The notes under the pieces are model-generated. The model was not told the origin of the DNA. It was given only the letters and a program-made list of their open reading frames with translations, and ran no database searches. The translations under genes were made by a program, and so were the position numbers. 64,000 nt of DNA, from assembly GCF_000719865.1 (NCBI RefSeq), contig NZ_JOID01000016.1:124001-188000 (forward strand), read 5' to 3'. This document shows, in pieces, positions 47,454 through 56,563 of the stretch (the first letter of the stretch is position 1; the number at the start of each line of letters is the position of its first letter). This DNA is from Streptomyces albus subsp. albus (GTDB taxonomy: Bacteria; Actinomycetota; Actinomycetes; Streptomycetales; Streptomycetaceae).

Positions 47454-48578
47454 CGGCGACACCTTGGTCTCCTCCGCGTGCCCCTCGGCGGCCAGCCCAC
47501 GGTTGCGGCGGACGGAGGACCAGAAGGAGGCGGCGATCAGGGCGACACCGATGAGGCCGGTGATGACCTCGGAGATGTGGAACTTGATCGTGATGAGCAG
47601 CAGCGCGGCCAGGGCGCCGATGGCGTAGTGCGCGCCGTGCTCCAGGTAGACGTAGTCGTCGAGGGTGCCCTCGCGGACCAGGTAGACCGTGAGCGAACGG
47701 ACGTACATCGCGCCGATGCCGAGGCCCAGCGCCATCCAGAAGATGTGGTTGGTGATGGCGAAGGCGCCGATGACGCCGTCGAAGGAGAAGGAGGCGTCCA
47801 GGACCTCGAGGTAGAGGAACATGAAGAACGCGGCCTTGCCGGCGAGGCCGACCATGGACGGGTCCTTGCCCTCGCGCCGGGCCTGCTCCTTGACCTCCTC
47901 GTCGTGCTCCTCGTCCTCCTCCAGCTTGTCCTCGAAGTAGCCGGAGAGCCCGCCCACGATGAGATACGTGATCAGGCCCGCGACGCCGGAGAGGAGCACG
48001 GTCGCCGACTTGTCGACATAGGTGCCGCCGTGCTGCGCGGCCTCGGTGGCGATGGTCGCGGCGGTGACGAGCAGGACGATCAGCGCGATGCAGACGGCGA
48101 GGCCGTCCACCTTGCCCAGCCGGCTGAGCGGCTTCTCCACCCAGGGCAGCCAGTGGTGCTCTTTCTCGTCGAAGAGGAAGTTGAGAAAGATCATCAACAG
48201 GAACATGCCACCGAAGGCGGCGATGGCCGGGTGGGCGTCGGTGACCAGCATCTCGTACTGGTCGGGGTCGCGCATGGCCAGTTCCACGGCCTCGATCGGC
48301 CCGACCTTGGCCGTGATGGCGACGATCACGACCGGGAAGACCAGTCGCATACCGAAGACGGCGATCAGAATGCCGATGGTAAGGAAGATCTTCTGCCAGA
48401 AGGCGTTCATCTTCTTCAGCACACCGGCGTTGACCACCGCGTTGTCAAACGACAGCGAGATCTCCAGGACCGACAGGATCGCCACCACGGCGAACCCCTG
48501 CCACCCCCAGAAATAGGCTGCGGCGGCCAGTCCCGCGGCGGTGACGCCGAAGGACCAGCCGAAAGTTTTCAGGAGCAC
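47445..48578 (-). CDS. DUF475 / TerC-family integral membrane protein
   Basis: 377 residues from GTG 48578. Nine or so transmembrane helices; the TerC-type motifs L-E-I-S-L-S-F-D-N-A-V-V-N-A and L-E-V-L-D-A-S-F-S-F-D-G-V-I-G-A-F carry the conserved intramembrane Asp/Glu residues thought to bind or move metal ions. A charged cytoplasmic loop (D-E-E-H-D-E-E-V-K-E) sits in the middle. With the TerA- and TerD-like proteins it forms the membrane part of the Ter system. Confidence 0.88.
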   Translation of the reverse strand: MLLKTFGWSFGVTAAGLAAAAYFWGWQGFAVVAILSVLEISLSFDNAVVNAGVLKKMNAFWQKIFLTIGILIAVFGMRLVFPVVIVAITAKVGPIEAVELAMRDPDQYEMLVTDAHPAIAAFGGMFLLMIFLNFLFDEKEHHWLPWVEKPLSRLGKVDGLAVCIALIVLLVTAATIATEAAQHGGTYVDKSATVLLSGVAGLITYLIVGGLSGYFEDKLEEDEEHDEEVKEQARREGKDPSMVGLAGKAAFFMFLYLEVLDASFSFDGVIGAFAITNHIFWMALGLGIGAMYVRSLTVYLVREGTLDDYVYLEHGAHYAIGALAALLLITIKFHISEVITGLIGVALIAASFWSSVRRNRGLAAEGHAEETKVSPGV

Positions 48579-48625
48579 TGGCTACCCAATCGTGAGTACG
48601 GGTCCCCCGCGCGCAGTGCGCGGCT

Positions 48626-49201
48626 TTACGAAACGTTGACCCCGAAGTCTAGAGCGATCCCCCGCAACCCGGACGCGTACCCCTGTCCGACCGCCCGGAA
48701 CTTCCACTCACCGCCGTACCGGTACACCTCGCCGAAGATCATCGCGGTTTCGCCGGACGCGTCCTCGCTGAGGTCGTACCGGGCCAGCTCGGAGCCGTCC
48801 GCCTGGTTGACCACCCGGATGAAGGCATTGCTGACCTGCCCGAAGGTCTGCCCCCGGACATCGGCGTCATGGATCGAGACCGGGAACACGATCTTGTCGA
48901 CCTGCGCCGGGACCTTGCTCAGGTCGAGCAGCAGGGACTCGTCGTCGCCGTCGCCCTCGCCGGTGAGGTTGTCGCCGGTGTGCTCGACCGAGCCCTCCGG
49001 GCTCTTGAGGTTGTTGTAGAAGACGAAATACTCATCCCCCAGCACCCGCCCGTCGCGGCAGAGCAGTGCGCTGGCGTCGAGGTCGAACGGTGCTCCCGTG
49101 GTGGACCGTGCGTCCCAGCCGAGGCCCACCAGGACCTGGGTGAGATTCGGTGCGGCCTTGGACAGGGAGACGTTTCCTCCCTTGGCGAGCGTGACACCCA
49201 T
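48626..49201 (-). CDS. terD: TerD family protein
   Basis: 191 residues. ATG 49201 is preceded by GGGGAGGAAC. Canonical Ter[56 protein letters not shown] (calcium loop) and [18 protein letters not shown]. About 70 percent identical by eye to the next gene; a tandem duplication. 47 bases precede the TerC-like gene, so the three are probably co-transcribed. Confidence 0.93.
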   Translation of the reverse strand: MGVTLAKGGNVSLSKAAPNLTQVLVGLGWDARSTTGAPFDLDASALLCRDGRVLGDEYFVFYNNLKSPEGSVEHTGDNLTGEGDGDDESLLLDLSKVPAQVDKIVFPVSIHDADVRGQTFGQVSNAFIRVVNQADGSELARYDLSEDASGETAMIFGEVYRYGGEWKFRAVGQGYASGLRGIALDFGVNVS

Positions 49202-49336
49202 GATCTGTTCCTCCCCCTCGTATTGCCTTGCGGCCCTGCGGCCCTGCCCGTCCGGCCGGCCACCCCGGTGGTGTCCCGGCCGCGCCCGGCGCCGCGCCTC
49301 CGCGTGACGGGAGACGCGGCGCCGGGCGACTCGGTT

Positions 49337-49370
49337 CTCAGACGTTGACGCGGTGCTCAGACGTTGACGC
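49337..49370 (-). repeat. 15-base direct duplication over the terD stop codon
   Basis: ctcagacgttgacgc at 49356-49370 includes the stop codon of the second TerD gene; an exact copy lies at 49337-49351. Confidence 0.85.
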
Positions 49371-49932
49371 CGAAGTCCTGTGCGATGCCGCGCAGACCGG
49401 AGGCGTAGCCCTGGCCGATGGCCCGGAACTTCCACTCCGAGCCGTGCCGGTACAGCTCGCCGAAGACCATGGCGGTCTCCGTCGAGGCGTCCTCGGTCAG
49501 GTCGTAGCGGGCCAGCTCGTTGTTGTCGGCCTGGTTCACCACGCGGATGAAGGCGTTCCGCACCTGGCCGAAGCTCTGCTGGCGGCTCTCGGCCTCGTAG
49601 ATCGAGACCGGGAACACGATCTTGGCGACATCCGCGGGCACCGCGGCGAGGTTGACCTTGATGGCCTCGTCGTCGCCCTCCCCCTCGCCGGTGAGGTTGT
49701 CACCGGTGTGCTCGACGGAGCCGTCGGGGCTCTTGAGGTTGTTGAAGAAGACGAAGTGCTGGTCGGAGACGACCTTGCCCTCCGCGTTCGTCAGCAGCGC
49801 GCTGGCGTCGAGGTCGAAGTCGGTGCCGGTGGTGGTACGGACGTCCCAGCCGAGACCGACGGTGACCGCGGTCAGGCCCGGCGCCTCCTTGCTCAGAGAG
49901 ACGTTCCCGCCCTTGCTGAGACTGACTCCCAC
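49357..49932 (-). CDS. terD: TerD family protein, tandem paralogue
   Basis: 191 residues from GTG 49932 with GGGGAGGAC 5 bases upstream. Same motifs as its neighbour: [38 protein letters not shown] and [25 protein letters not shown]. Calcium-binding cytoplasmic protein of the tellurite/stress response. First gene of the TerD-TerD-TerC series on this strand. Confidence 0.93.
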   Translation of the reverse strand: MGVSLSKGGNVSLSKEAPGLTAVTVGLGWDVRTTTGTDFDLDASALLTNAEGKVVSDQHFVFFNNLKSPDGSVEHTGDNLTGEGEGDDEAIKVNLAAVPADVAKIVFPVSIYEAESRQQSFGQVRNAFIRVVNQADNNELARYDLTEDASTETAMVFGELYRHGSEWKFRAIGQGYASGLRGIAQDFGVNV

Positions 49933-50091
49933 AAGTCCTCCCCTGGATACGAGGGGCGGGAGGAAGACCGCCCCGCCCCCGTCGTGCGATGACATCGGAT
50001 CAACGGGATCGATCCTAGTGAGCGGCCACCCCGGGGGACAGGCTTCGCAGCCCGTCCGTTCCCCCGGGGTCACCGTCCGTACGCGGAGCCG

Positions 50092-50550
50092 TCAGAGCGC
50101 GCCGAGGGCCTTGGCGTAGTCGTTCAGGTCTCGCGCGTCCGGCAGGCCGTTGACGACGGTCCAGCGGACCGTGCCCTCCTTGTCGATGATGAAGGTGCCG
50201 CGCACCGCGCAGCCCTTCTCCTCGTCGAAGACGCCGTAGGCGCGCGAGGCCTCGCCGTGCGGCCAGAAGTCGGAGAGCAGCGGGTACTCCAGGCCCTCCT
50301 GCTCGGCGAAGACCCGCAGCGAGAACGGGGAGTCGTTGGAGACCGCGAGCAGCTGGACGTCATCGTTGACGAACTGGGGCAGCTCGTCGCGCAGGGCGCA
50401 GAGCTCGCCCGTGCAGACGCCGGTGAAGGCGAAGGGGTAGAAGAGGAGGACGACGTTCTTCTCCCCGCGGAAGTCCGAGAGCCTCACGAGTTCGCCGTGC
50501 TGGTTCTTCAGCTCGAAGTCAGGGGCCTTGGTGCCGACATCGATCGCCAT
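50092..50550 (-). CDS. Peroxiredoxin, AhpE-like
   Basis: 152 residues from ATG 50550. Thioredoxin-fold peroxiredoxin: A-P-D-F-E-L, then V-L-L-F-Y-P-F-A-F-T-G-V-C-T-G-E-L-C with peroxidatic Cys46 (preceded by the usual T-x-V) and a second Cys at 51. Arg in the active site is in T-V-R-W region. Reduces hydrogen peroxide or organic peroxides; one-Cys or AhpE-type recycling via mycothiol or similar is likely in actinomycetes. No SD is obvious. Monocistronic. Confidence 0.9.
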   Translation of the reverse strand: MAIDVGTKAPDFELKNQHGELVRLSDFRGEKNVVLLFYPFAFTGVCTGELCALRDELPQFVNDDVQLLAVSNDSPFSLRVFAEQEGLEYPLLSDFWPHGEASRAYGVFDEEKGCAVRGTFIIDKEGTVRWTVVNGLPDARDLNDYAKALGAL

Positions 50551-50697
50551 GGGGTGCGCGTCCCTCTCGTCGTGGTTACCGGTCGTGCCCCAGTCTTCCA
50601 CTGCGCCGCTCCTCTCCGTGCCCGGGGCCGGGTGCCACCCGCGCCGGGCGGCTTGCGCAAGGGGCGGGGGCAGGAGGAAGAGGAGGACCGGGACGCC

Positions 50698-50732
50698 GTG
50701 TGCCCCCGCGGTGGATCACCACGGGGGCACAC
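50698..50732 (-). terminator. Terminator of the DUF3052 gene
   Basis: GTGTGCCCCCG pairs with CGGGGGCACAC, with an inner GGTG-gat-CACC stem; it lies 36 bases past the DUF3052 stop on the minus strand. Confidence 0.85.
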
Positions 50733-50767
50733 GGACTCTTGCGGTACGGCTCGGGGCCGGGGGCCGG

Positions 50768-51208
50768 TTACCGCTTGCCGGAGCGGGCCGCCTTGGGCGT
50801 GACCAGACGGCTGCCCGCCCAGTCCTTGCCGGCGTTGACGCTGCTGGTCTGCGCCAGCCCGGCGGTGGAAGCGGCTTCGCCGATCTCACTGGCCTCGACG
50901 TAGCCGTCGCGGCCGGTCTTCGGCGTCAGCAGCCAGATCGGGGCACCCGCGTCGATCATGGTGGTGGCGTCCACCAGCGCGTCCGTCAGGTCGCCGTCGT
51001 CCTCTCGGAACCACAGCACCACGGCGTCGGCCACGTCGTCGTAGTCCTCGTCGACGAGCTCCGTGCCGGTCAGTTCCTCGATGGCCGCACGCAGATCCTG
51101 CTCGGTGTCGTCGTCGTAACCGAGCTCCTGGACCACCTGTCCGGGCTGGAAACCCAGCCTGGCGGCAGGGTTGGTCCGCTCCTCCGCGTGGTCCGCGGTC
51201 GCGCTCAC
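50768..51208 (-). CDS. DUF3052 family protein
   Basis: 146 residues from GTG 51208 with AGGAGG 6 bases upstream. Acidic, cytoplasmic: A-A-R-L-G-F-Q-P-G-Q-V-V-Q-E-L-G-Y-D-D-D, L-V-D-E-D-Y-D-D-V-A-D-A-V-V-L-W-F-R, and P-I-W-L-L-T-P-K-T-G-R. DUF3052 is an actinobacterial family of unknown function, regularly found next to and divergent from aceE, as here. That conserved position suggests a link with pyruvate metabolism or a shared control region. Confidence 0.9.
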   Translation of the reverse strand: MSATADHAEERTNPAARLGFQPGQVVQELGYDDDTEQDLRAAIEELTGTELVDEDYDDVADAVVLWFREDDGDLTDALVDATTMIDAGAPIWLLTPKTGRDGYVEASEIGEAASTAGLAQTSSVNAGKDWAGSRLVTPKAARSGKR

Positions 51209-51672
51209 GGATTGCCTCCTGTCGTGTTTCGAGTGTTCTTCCACCCCACGCGCACGCGAGGCTTGGGCGTAGTCCACACGGGCCGGGCGGATCGCGCAAG
51301 TACCTGGCCCCTTATCCCGCCCAAACGTTGACTTGTCGCCGCAAGACGCACTCCCCGGCCATGGTCGCAGCCCGGCATTTCCGGCGCATTTCGGGGGTAC
51401 ACGTCAAGGCCCCGCCCACGGGGCCGTCCGGGGAGCGGACCGGCATCCGGCCGGCGCTCCGGTGAGGCGTAGGGTTGCGGTCGGCCGAGCCACCCAAGTC
51501 GGCCGGAACCCCCCGTTGTCTCACAGAGTGGCGGTTACCGCGCAGTACCGTGGTTATTACCGATCAGTAGAGATGACGTTTTCGCCTCTGCGGTCCACGA
51601 TGGAGGCGGCGCGACACCAGCAGAGCACGAATCCATGACGTGCACGGCACGAACGAAAAGCGAAGGAACAGC
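51209..51672. promoter_or_regulatory. Divergent control region of DUF3052 and aceE
   Basis: 460 bases without a gene. Close to aceE, 51532-51565 is AT-richer and holds three TTACCG/TACCGT direct repeats, a possible promoter or regulator site. GAAGGAA before the GTG at 51673 is the aceE ribosome site. No riboswitch or terminator was recognised. Confidence 0.45.
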
Positions 51673-54405
51673 GTGGCTTCCGCATCCGATCGCAACCCGA
51701 TCATCATTGGCGGTCTTCCCAGCCAGGTCCCGGACTTCGATCCCGAGGAGACCCAGGAATGGCTCGACTCCCTCGACGCAGCCGTCGATGAGCGAGGCCG
51801 GGAACGCGCCCGTTACCTGATGCTCCGCCTCATCGAGCGGGCACGCGCCAAACGCGTCGCCGTCCCCGAGATGCGCAGCACGGACTACGTCAACACCATC
51901 GCGACCAAGAACGAGCCGTTCTTCCCCGGCAACGAGGAGATCGAGCGCAAGATCCTGAACGCGACCCGCTGGAACGCGGCCGTCATGGTCTCCCGCGCCC
52001 AGCGCCCGGGCATCGGCGTCGGCGGCCACATCGCCACCTTCGCCTCCTCGGCGTCCCTCTACGACGTGGGCTTCAACCACTTCTTCCGCGGCAAGGACGC
52101 CGGCGACGGCGGCGACCAGATCTTCTTCCAGGGCCACGCCTCCCCCGGTGTCTACGCCCGCGCCTTCATGCTGGACCGCCTCTCCGAGGCGCAGCTCGAC
52201 GGCTTCCGCCAGGAGAAGTCCAAGGCCCCCCACGGCCTCTCCAGCTACCCGCACCCGCGGTCGATGCCGGACTTCTGGGAGTTCCCCACGGTCTCCATGG
52301 GCCTCGGCCCGCTCGGCGCCATCTTCCAGGCGCGGATGAACCGCTACATGGAGGCGCGCGGCATCGCCGACACCTCGAACTCCCACGTCTGGGCCTACCT
52401 CGGCGACGGCGAGATGGATGAGCCCGAGTCGATCGGCCAGCTCTCCATCGCCGCCCGCGAGGGCCTGGACAACCTCACCTTCGTGGTGAACTGCAACCTG
52501 CAGCGGCTCGACGGCCCGGTGCGCGGCAACGGCAAGATCATCCAGGAGCTGGAGTCGCAGTTCCGCGGCGCCGGCTGGAACGTCATCAAGCTGGTCTGGG
52601 ACCGCACCTGGGACCCGCTGCTGGCCCAGGACCGGGACGGCATCCTGGTCAACAAGCTGAACACCACCCCCGACGGCCAGTTCCAGACGTACGCCACCGA
52701 GACCGGCGCGTACATCCGCGAGCACTTCTTCGGTGACGACCACCGGCTGCGCAAGATGGTCGAGAACATGACCGACGACCAGATCCTGCACCTGGGACGC
52801 GGCGGCCACGACCACAAGAAGATCTACGCGGCGTACAAGGCGGCCAAGGAGCACAAGGGCCAGCCGACGGTGATCCTCGCCCAGACCGTCAAGGGCTGGA
52901 CGCTCGGCCCCAATTTCGAGGGCCGCAACGCGACCCACCAGATGAAGAAGCTGACGGTCGACGACCTGAAGATGTTCCGCGACCGGCTGCACCTGCCGAT
53001 CCCGGACAAGGAGCTGGAGTCCGGCGCCCCGCCGTACTACCACCCGGGGCCGGACTCCGAGGAGATCCAGTACATGCACGACCGCCGCAAGGCGCTGGGC
53101 GGCTATGTGCCGACCCGCGTGGTGCGGTCGAAGCCGCTGGTGCTGCCCGGGGACAAGACCTACGCGACCCTGAAGAAGGGCACCGGCCAGCAGCAGATCG
53201 CCACCACCATGGCCTTCGTCCGGCTGCTCAAGGACCTCATGCGGGACAAGGAGATCGGCAAGCGCTTCGTGCCGATCGCCCCCGACGAGTACCGCACCTT
53301 CGGCATGGACTCGCTCTTCCCGTCGGCGAAGATCTACAACCCGCTGGGTCAGCAGTACGAGTCCGTGGACCGCGAACTGCTGCTCTCCTACAAGGAGTCG
53401 CCCACCGGTCAGATGCTGCACGACGGCATCACCGAGGCGGGCTGCACGGCCTCGCTGATCGCGGCCGGCTCGGCCTACGCCACGCACGGCGAGCCGCTGA
53501 TTCCGGTCTACGTCTTCTACTCGATGTTCGGTTTCCAGCGGACCGGCGACCAGTTCTGGCAGATGGCCGACCAGCTCTCCCGCGGCTTCGTGCTCGGCGC
53601 CACCGCCGGCCGCACCACGCTGACCGGTGAGGGCCTGCAGCACGCGGACGGCCACTCCCAGCTGCTGGCCTCCACCAACCCGGCCGTGGTGTCCTACGAC
53701 CCGGCGTACGCGTACGAGATCACGCACATCGTCCAGGACGGTCTGCGCCGGATGTACGGCGAGAACAGTGAGGACGTCTTCTACTACCTCACCGTCTACA
53801 ACGAGCCGATCCAGCACCCGGCCGAGCCGGAGAACGTGGACGTCGAGGGCATCCTCAAGGGCCTCTACCGCCTCAAGCAGGGCGAGCGGGGCATGATCCC
53901 GGCGCAGATCATGGCGTCCGGTGTCGCGGTGCCGTGGGCCCTGGAGGCGCAGCGCATCCTCGCCGAGGAGTGGGACGTCCGGGCGGACGTTTGGTCGGCC
54001 ACGTCCTGGAACGAGCTGCGGAAGGAAGCCGTGGCGGTGGAGCAGCACAATCTGCTCCACCCCGAGGAGGAGCAGCGCGTCCCGTACGTCACCACCAAGC
54101 TGGCGGACGCCGAGGGCCCGAAGGTGGCCGTGTCCGACTGGATGCGGGCGGTTCCGGACCAGATCGCCCGCTGGGTGCCGGGGACGTACCAGTCGCTGGG
54201 CGCGGACGGCTTCGGCTTCGCGGACACCCGCGGCGCGGCCCGGCGCTTCTTCCACATCGACGCGCAGTCGGTCGTGGTGGCCGTCCTCACCGAGCTGGCG
54301 CGGGACGGGAAGGTGGACCGCTCCGTGCTGAAGCAGGCGATCGACCGCTACCAGCTGCTGGACCCGACGGCGGCCCACCCGGGCACGGCGGGCGGCGACG
54401 CCTGA
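51673..54405 (+). CDS. aceE: Pyruvate dehydrogenase E1 component, homodimeric type
   Basis: 910 residues from GTG 51673, chosen for GAAGGAA upstream and the usual N-terminus A-S-A-S-D-R-N-P. The homodimeric AceE family is clear: [20 protein letters not shown], the thiamine diphosphate/Mg motif [10 protein letters not shown]...N-C-N-L-Q near residue 244-275, and H-D-H-K-K-I-Y. It decarboxylates pyruvate and acetylates the E2 lipoyl domain. E2/E3 genes are not here, as is normal in actinomycetes. The next 100 bases hold a stop-spanning duplication and an 18-bp terminator. Confidence 0.97.
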   Translation: MASASDRNPIIIGGLPSQVPDFDPEETQEWLDSLDAAVDERGRERARYLMLRLIERARAKRVAVPEMRSTDYVNTIATKNEPFFPGNEEIERKILNATRWNAAVMVSRAQRPGIGVGGHIATFASSASLYDVGFNHFFRGKDAGDGGDQIFFQGHASPGVYARAFMLDRLSEAQLDGFRQEKSKAPHGLSSYPHPRSMPDFWEFPTVSMGLGPLGAIFQARMNRYMEARGIADTSNSHVWAYLGDGEMDEPESIGQLSIAAREGLDNLTFVVNCNLQRLDGPVRGNGKIIQELESQFRGAGWNVIKLVWDRTWDPLLAQDRDGILVNKLNTTPDGQFQTYATETGAYIREHFFGDDHRLRKMVENMTDDQILHLGRGGHDHKKIYAAYKAAKEHKGQPTVILAQTVKGWTLGPNFEGRNATHQMKKLTVDDLKMFRDRLHLPIPDKELESGAPPYYHPGPDSEEIQYMHDRRKALGGYVPTRVVRSKPLVLPGDKTYATLKKGTGQQQIATTMAFVRLLKDLMRDKEIGKRFVPIAPDEYRTFGMDSLFPSAKIYNPLGQQYESVDRELLLSYKESPTGQMLHDGITEAGCTASLIAAGSAYATHGEPLIPVYVFYSMFGFQRTGDQFWQMADQLSRGFVLGATAGRTTLTGEGLQHADGHSQLLASTNPAVVSYDPAYAYEITHIVQDGLRRMYGENSEDVFYYLTVYNEPIQHPAEPENVDVEGILKGLYRLKQGERGMIPAQIMASGVAVPWALEAQRILAEEWDVRADVWSATSWNELRKEAVAVEQHNLLHPEEEQRVPYVTTKLADAEGPKVAVSDWMRAVPDQIARWVPGTYQSLGADGFGFADTRGAARRFFHIDAQSVVVAVLTELARDGKVDRSVLKQAIDRYQLLDPTAAHPGTAGGDA

Positions 54406-54438
54406 CCGCGTGACGTGCAGCGGTGTGACCGCGTGACG
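54403..54438 (+). repeat. 13-base direct duplication over the aceE stop codon
   Basis: tgaccgcgtgacg begins with the TGA stop at 54403 and is repeated exactly at 54426-54438. Confidence 0.8.
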
Positions 54439-54477
54439 GCGTAGTCCGGCAGCCGCCGGAACGGCACGCGGCGCAGG

Positions 54478-54528
54478 ACGAAGAGCCGGGCCCGGAGCGC
54501 TTCTCAGCGCCCGGGCCCGGCTCTTCGT
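54478..54528 (+). terminator. Strong terminator after aceE
   Basis: An 18-bp perfect stem, ACGAAGAGCCGGGCCCGG (54478-54495) against its complement at 54511-54528, with a 15-base loop. Confidence 0.93.
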
Positions 54529-54570
54529 GTCACGTCCTCCGTTGACCGGGCGCCGTCCACGGCCGCCCGG

Positions 54571-54882
54571 TCAGAAGACGCCGCCGCCGGCGCCGCCGGC
54601 CCCGGCCAGCAGGAGGACGGCCATCACCGTGTCGATGGCACCGAGGACCACCGCGACCAGTGCCGGTACCGAGGCACCGCGGAAGTCCCAGCGGCGGCCC
54701 ATCGACAGCCAGCCGGCCACGATCGCCGCCGGTCCGAGCACGATGCCCAGGACGAAGAACCCGGCGATCGCGCAGACGAGGCCGATGATGCCCAGTGACG
54801 CGCGATCCGGCCCGCTCCGCGACCACATCCGGCCGCTCTCACGGGGGTGCCTGCGCGTACTGCTGTGTCCCATGCCCGCCAT
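54571..54882 (-). CDS. DUF4190-like small membrane protein
   Basis: 103 residues from ATG 54882, with GGAGG 5 bases upstream. Charged N-terminus (about 30 residues) then two transmembrane helices in the pattern A-S-L-G-I-I-G-L-V-C-A-I-A-G-F-F-V-L-G-I-V-L-G-P-A-A-I-V-A-G, with the G-x-x-x-x-x-L-G-P-x-A-I-x-x-G motif of DUF4190, and a Gly-rich tail. Unknown function. Divergent from the K+ channel gene across 70 bases. Confidence 0.75.
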   Translation of the reverse strand: MAGMGHSSTRRHPRESGRMWSRSGPDRASLGIIGLVCAIAGFFVLGIVLGPAAIVAGWLSMGRRWDFRGASVPALVAVVLGAIDTVMAVLLLAGAGGAGGGVF

Positions 54883-54952
54883 CTCGCCCTCCAAGGGTTG
54901 TCGAATTCGGGCTGCTCTCCGTCTTCCCTCGCACTCCCATACGATTCACACC

Positions 54953-55765
54953 ATGAGCGAAACGCCGTCCGACCTGCGCAAGAGGGAGCGCTGGGAGCGC
55001 CGTACCCAGGGGCCGCTGCTGGCGCTGTCCCTGCTGTTCGCGGCCGCCTACGCCGTGCCGATCGTGGTGCCGGACAGCGGCCCCTGGGTGCGGGAGGTCT
55101 GCCGGGCCGTGGAGTGGGGCGTGTGGGCGGCCTTCGCCGTGGATCTCGGGGTCCGGCTGTATCTGTCGCCGAGGAAGCTGCGGTTCGTGCGCGAGAACCC
55201 GCTGGCGGTCCTCGCCGTGGCCCTTCCGCTCCTCCAGCCGCTGCGGCTGCTGCGGCTGGTCTCCGGGCTGCTGCTGGCAGGGCAGCGGGCCCGGCTGGCC
55301 GCGGCCACCGCCCAGATCCGGCTCACCACCTATGTGGCCGGGTCCTGCGCAGGGCTGCTGCTGTTCGGCTCGCTGGCCGTCCTGGAGGTCGAGCGGAACT
55401 CCCCCGAGGGCACCATCAGGACGTTCGGCGACGCGGTGTGGTGGTCGTTCACCACGATGACCACGGTCGGCTACGGCGATCTGGCCCCGACCACCGGGCT
55501 GGGCAGGGTGCTGGCGGTCGGGCTGATGCTGTCCGGTATCGCGCTGCTCGGTGTGGTCACCGCGAACATCGCCGCCTGGTTCATCGCCCAGTTCGACCGC
55601 GAGAACGCCGAGGAGCAGCGGCAGACGGCGGCCATTGAGGAGCTCACCGCCGAGGTCCGGGCGCTGCGCGCGGAGCTCGCGGCGGCCGGGGAGGGCCGCG
55701 CCGCCGTCCCGGAGCCGGCCGGGCGGAACGGCGGCGGGCCGGGCGTCAGTTCTCCCAGATCTTGA
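54953..55765 (+). CDS. Voltage-gated-like potassium channel protein
   Basis: 270 residues. No ribosome site; TACGAT 8 bases before the ATG suggests a leaderless mRNA. An S1-S4-like region (helices at about 22-40, 55-75, 85-100) with R-L-L-R-L-V, then pore module: W-W-S-F-T-T-M-T-T-V-G-Y-G-D-L, the K+ selectivity filter near residues 170-176, and a final helix. A C-terminal coiled coil (E-E-Q-R-Q-T-A-A-I-E-E-L...L-R-A-E-L) probably tetramerises it. Its end overlaps the convergent I36 gene by 20 bases. Confidence 0.9.
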   Translation: MSETPSDLRKRERWERRTQGPLLALSLLFAAAYAVPIVVPDSGPWVREVCRAVEWGVWAAFAVDLGVRLYLSPRKLRFVRENPLAVLAVALPLLQPLRLLRLVSGLLLAGQRARLAAATAQIRLTTYVAGSCAGLLLFGSLAVLEVERNSPEGTIRTFGDAVWWSFTTMTTVGYGDLAPTTGLGRVLAVGLMLSGIALLGVVTANIAAWFIAQFDRENAEEQRQTAAIEELTAEVRALRAELAAAGEGRAAVPEPAGRNGGGPGVSSPRS

Positions 55766-56246
55766 ACGCCCGCACGCGGTACGGGGAGTCGGGCACCCAG
55801 GTGCCGCCGCCCGGATAGGTGTCGAACTCGCCCGTCTCCCCGCACTCCACGCTCTGGTACGTGGTGACGGGCCGGCCGGTGCGGTTGGCCAGTGAGCCGG
55901 CCGAGGCGCCGGCGGGCAGCGGGATACAGCTCTCGATGTCGGTGCCGGAGAGTTCGTGGGCGGTGCGGGTGCCGCCGTAGCCGTGGCGGTCCCAGAGGCA
56001 GAACGCCCCGGACGGGCAGGAGCCCCGGGAGGGCGCGGGCCCGGCGGCCCGCTCGGCGGGCCCCGTGACCGGTGCCGCGGGTGCGGGCGGCCCGACCGGT
56101 GCCGCAGGTACCCCGGGCGCGGTCGAGGACGCCCCGGCGACGGCCGGTGCGGCGACGGCCGCTGCGGCGGCGGGCAGGGCCGCCGGGAGCAGGGCGGCGA
56201 CCGCCGCGGTGGCGATAAGGACAGCGGTCGTCAGGACATGGCGCAT
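55746..56246 (-). CDS. Secreted peptidase-inhibitor family I36-like protein
   Basis: 166 residues from ATG 56246, GGGGGAG about 9 bases upstream. Signal peptide (V-L-T-T-A-V-L-I-A-T-A-A-V-A-A-L-L...A-A-A-A), then an Ala/Pro/Val-rich linker of about 45 residues, then a beta/gamma-crystallin-like domain with C-P-S-G-A-F-C-L-W-D-R-H-G-Y-G-G, E-S-C-I-P-L and S-V-E-C-G-E, as in the I36 inhibitor family (SMPI-like). Four Cys probably form two disulfides. Likely inhibits a secreted protease or just binds calcium. Confidence 0.8.
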   Translation of the reverse strand: MRHVLTTAVLIATAAVAALLPAALPAAAAAVAAPAVAGASSTAPGVPAAPVGPPAPAAPVTGPAERAAGPAPSRGSCPSGAFCLWDRHGYGGTRTAHELSGTDIESCIPLPAGASAGSLANRTGRPVTTYQSVECGETGEFDTYPGGGTWVPDSPYRVRAFKIWEN

Positions 56247-56396
56247 CAAGGAGCACTCCCCCGTGAGGTGCCGCGCCGCCGGGGCGCGAGCACACAGCCG
56301 GCCGGCGGGCGGATGCCCGGCGGCGCTTCCACGACGAGCCTCTCCGGCCGGCCCCTCCGCCGCCAAGGGTCTCCGGGCGATGCCACCCGGACGGGG

Positions 56397-56430
56397 GACA
56401 GCCCCGCCGGGGAGACCCAACGGGGCTGTC
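56397..56430 (-). terminator. Terminator of the MFS gene
   Basis: GACAGCCCCG and CGGGGCTGTC form a 10-bp stem about 134 bases past the MFS stop. The rest of the 56247-56563 gap has no gene. Confidence 0.55.
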
Positions 56431-56563
56431 GGTAAGCGGAGTTGACTCTTCCGGACTACGGTTCCGGGCCACTGTCCGGGCCCGCCTGCCGGGTACCGGA
56501 CCGCCTGGGGGCTGCCCGGCCGACCGGCCGGCGGACGGACACGGACCCGGCCGCCCCGTCGCC

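Noticed and set aside
46722..49019. 765-residue plus-strand frame across TerA/TerC/TerD genes
   Set aside because: Antisense shadow rich in Val, Glu, Asp and His; real TerC and TerD genes with motifs and ribosome sites occupy the other strand.
51535..54378. 947-residue minus-strand frame opposite aceE
   Set aside because: Antisense shadow of a strongly biased gene; aceE motifs on the plus strand leave no doubt.
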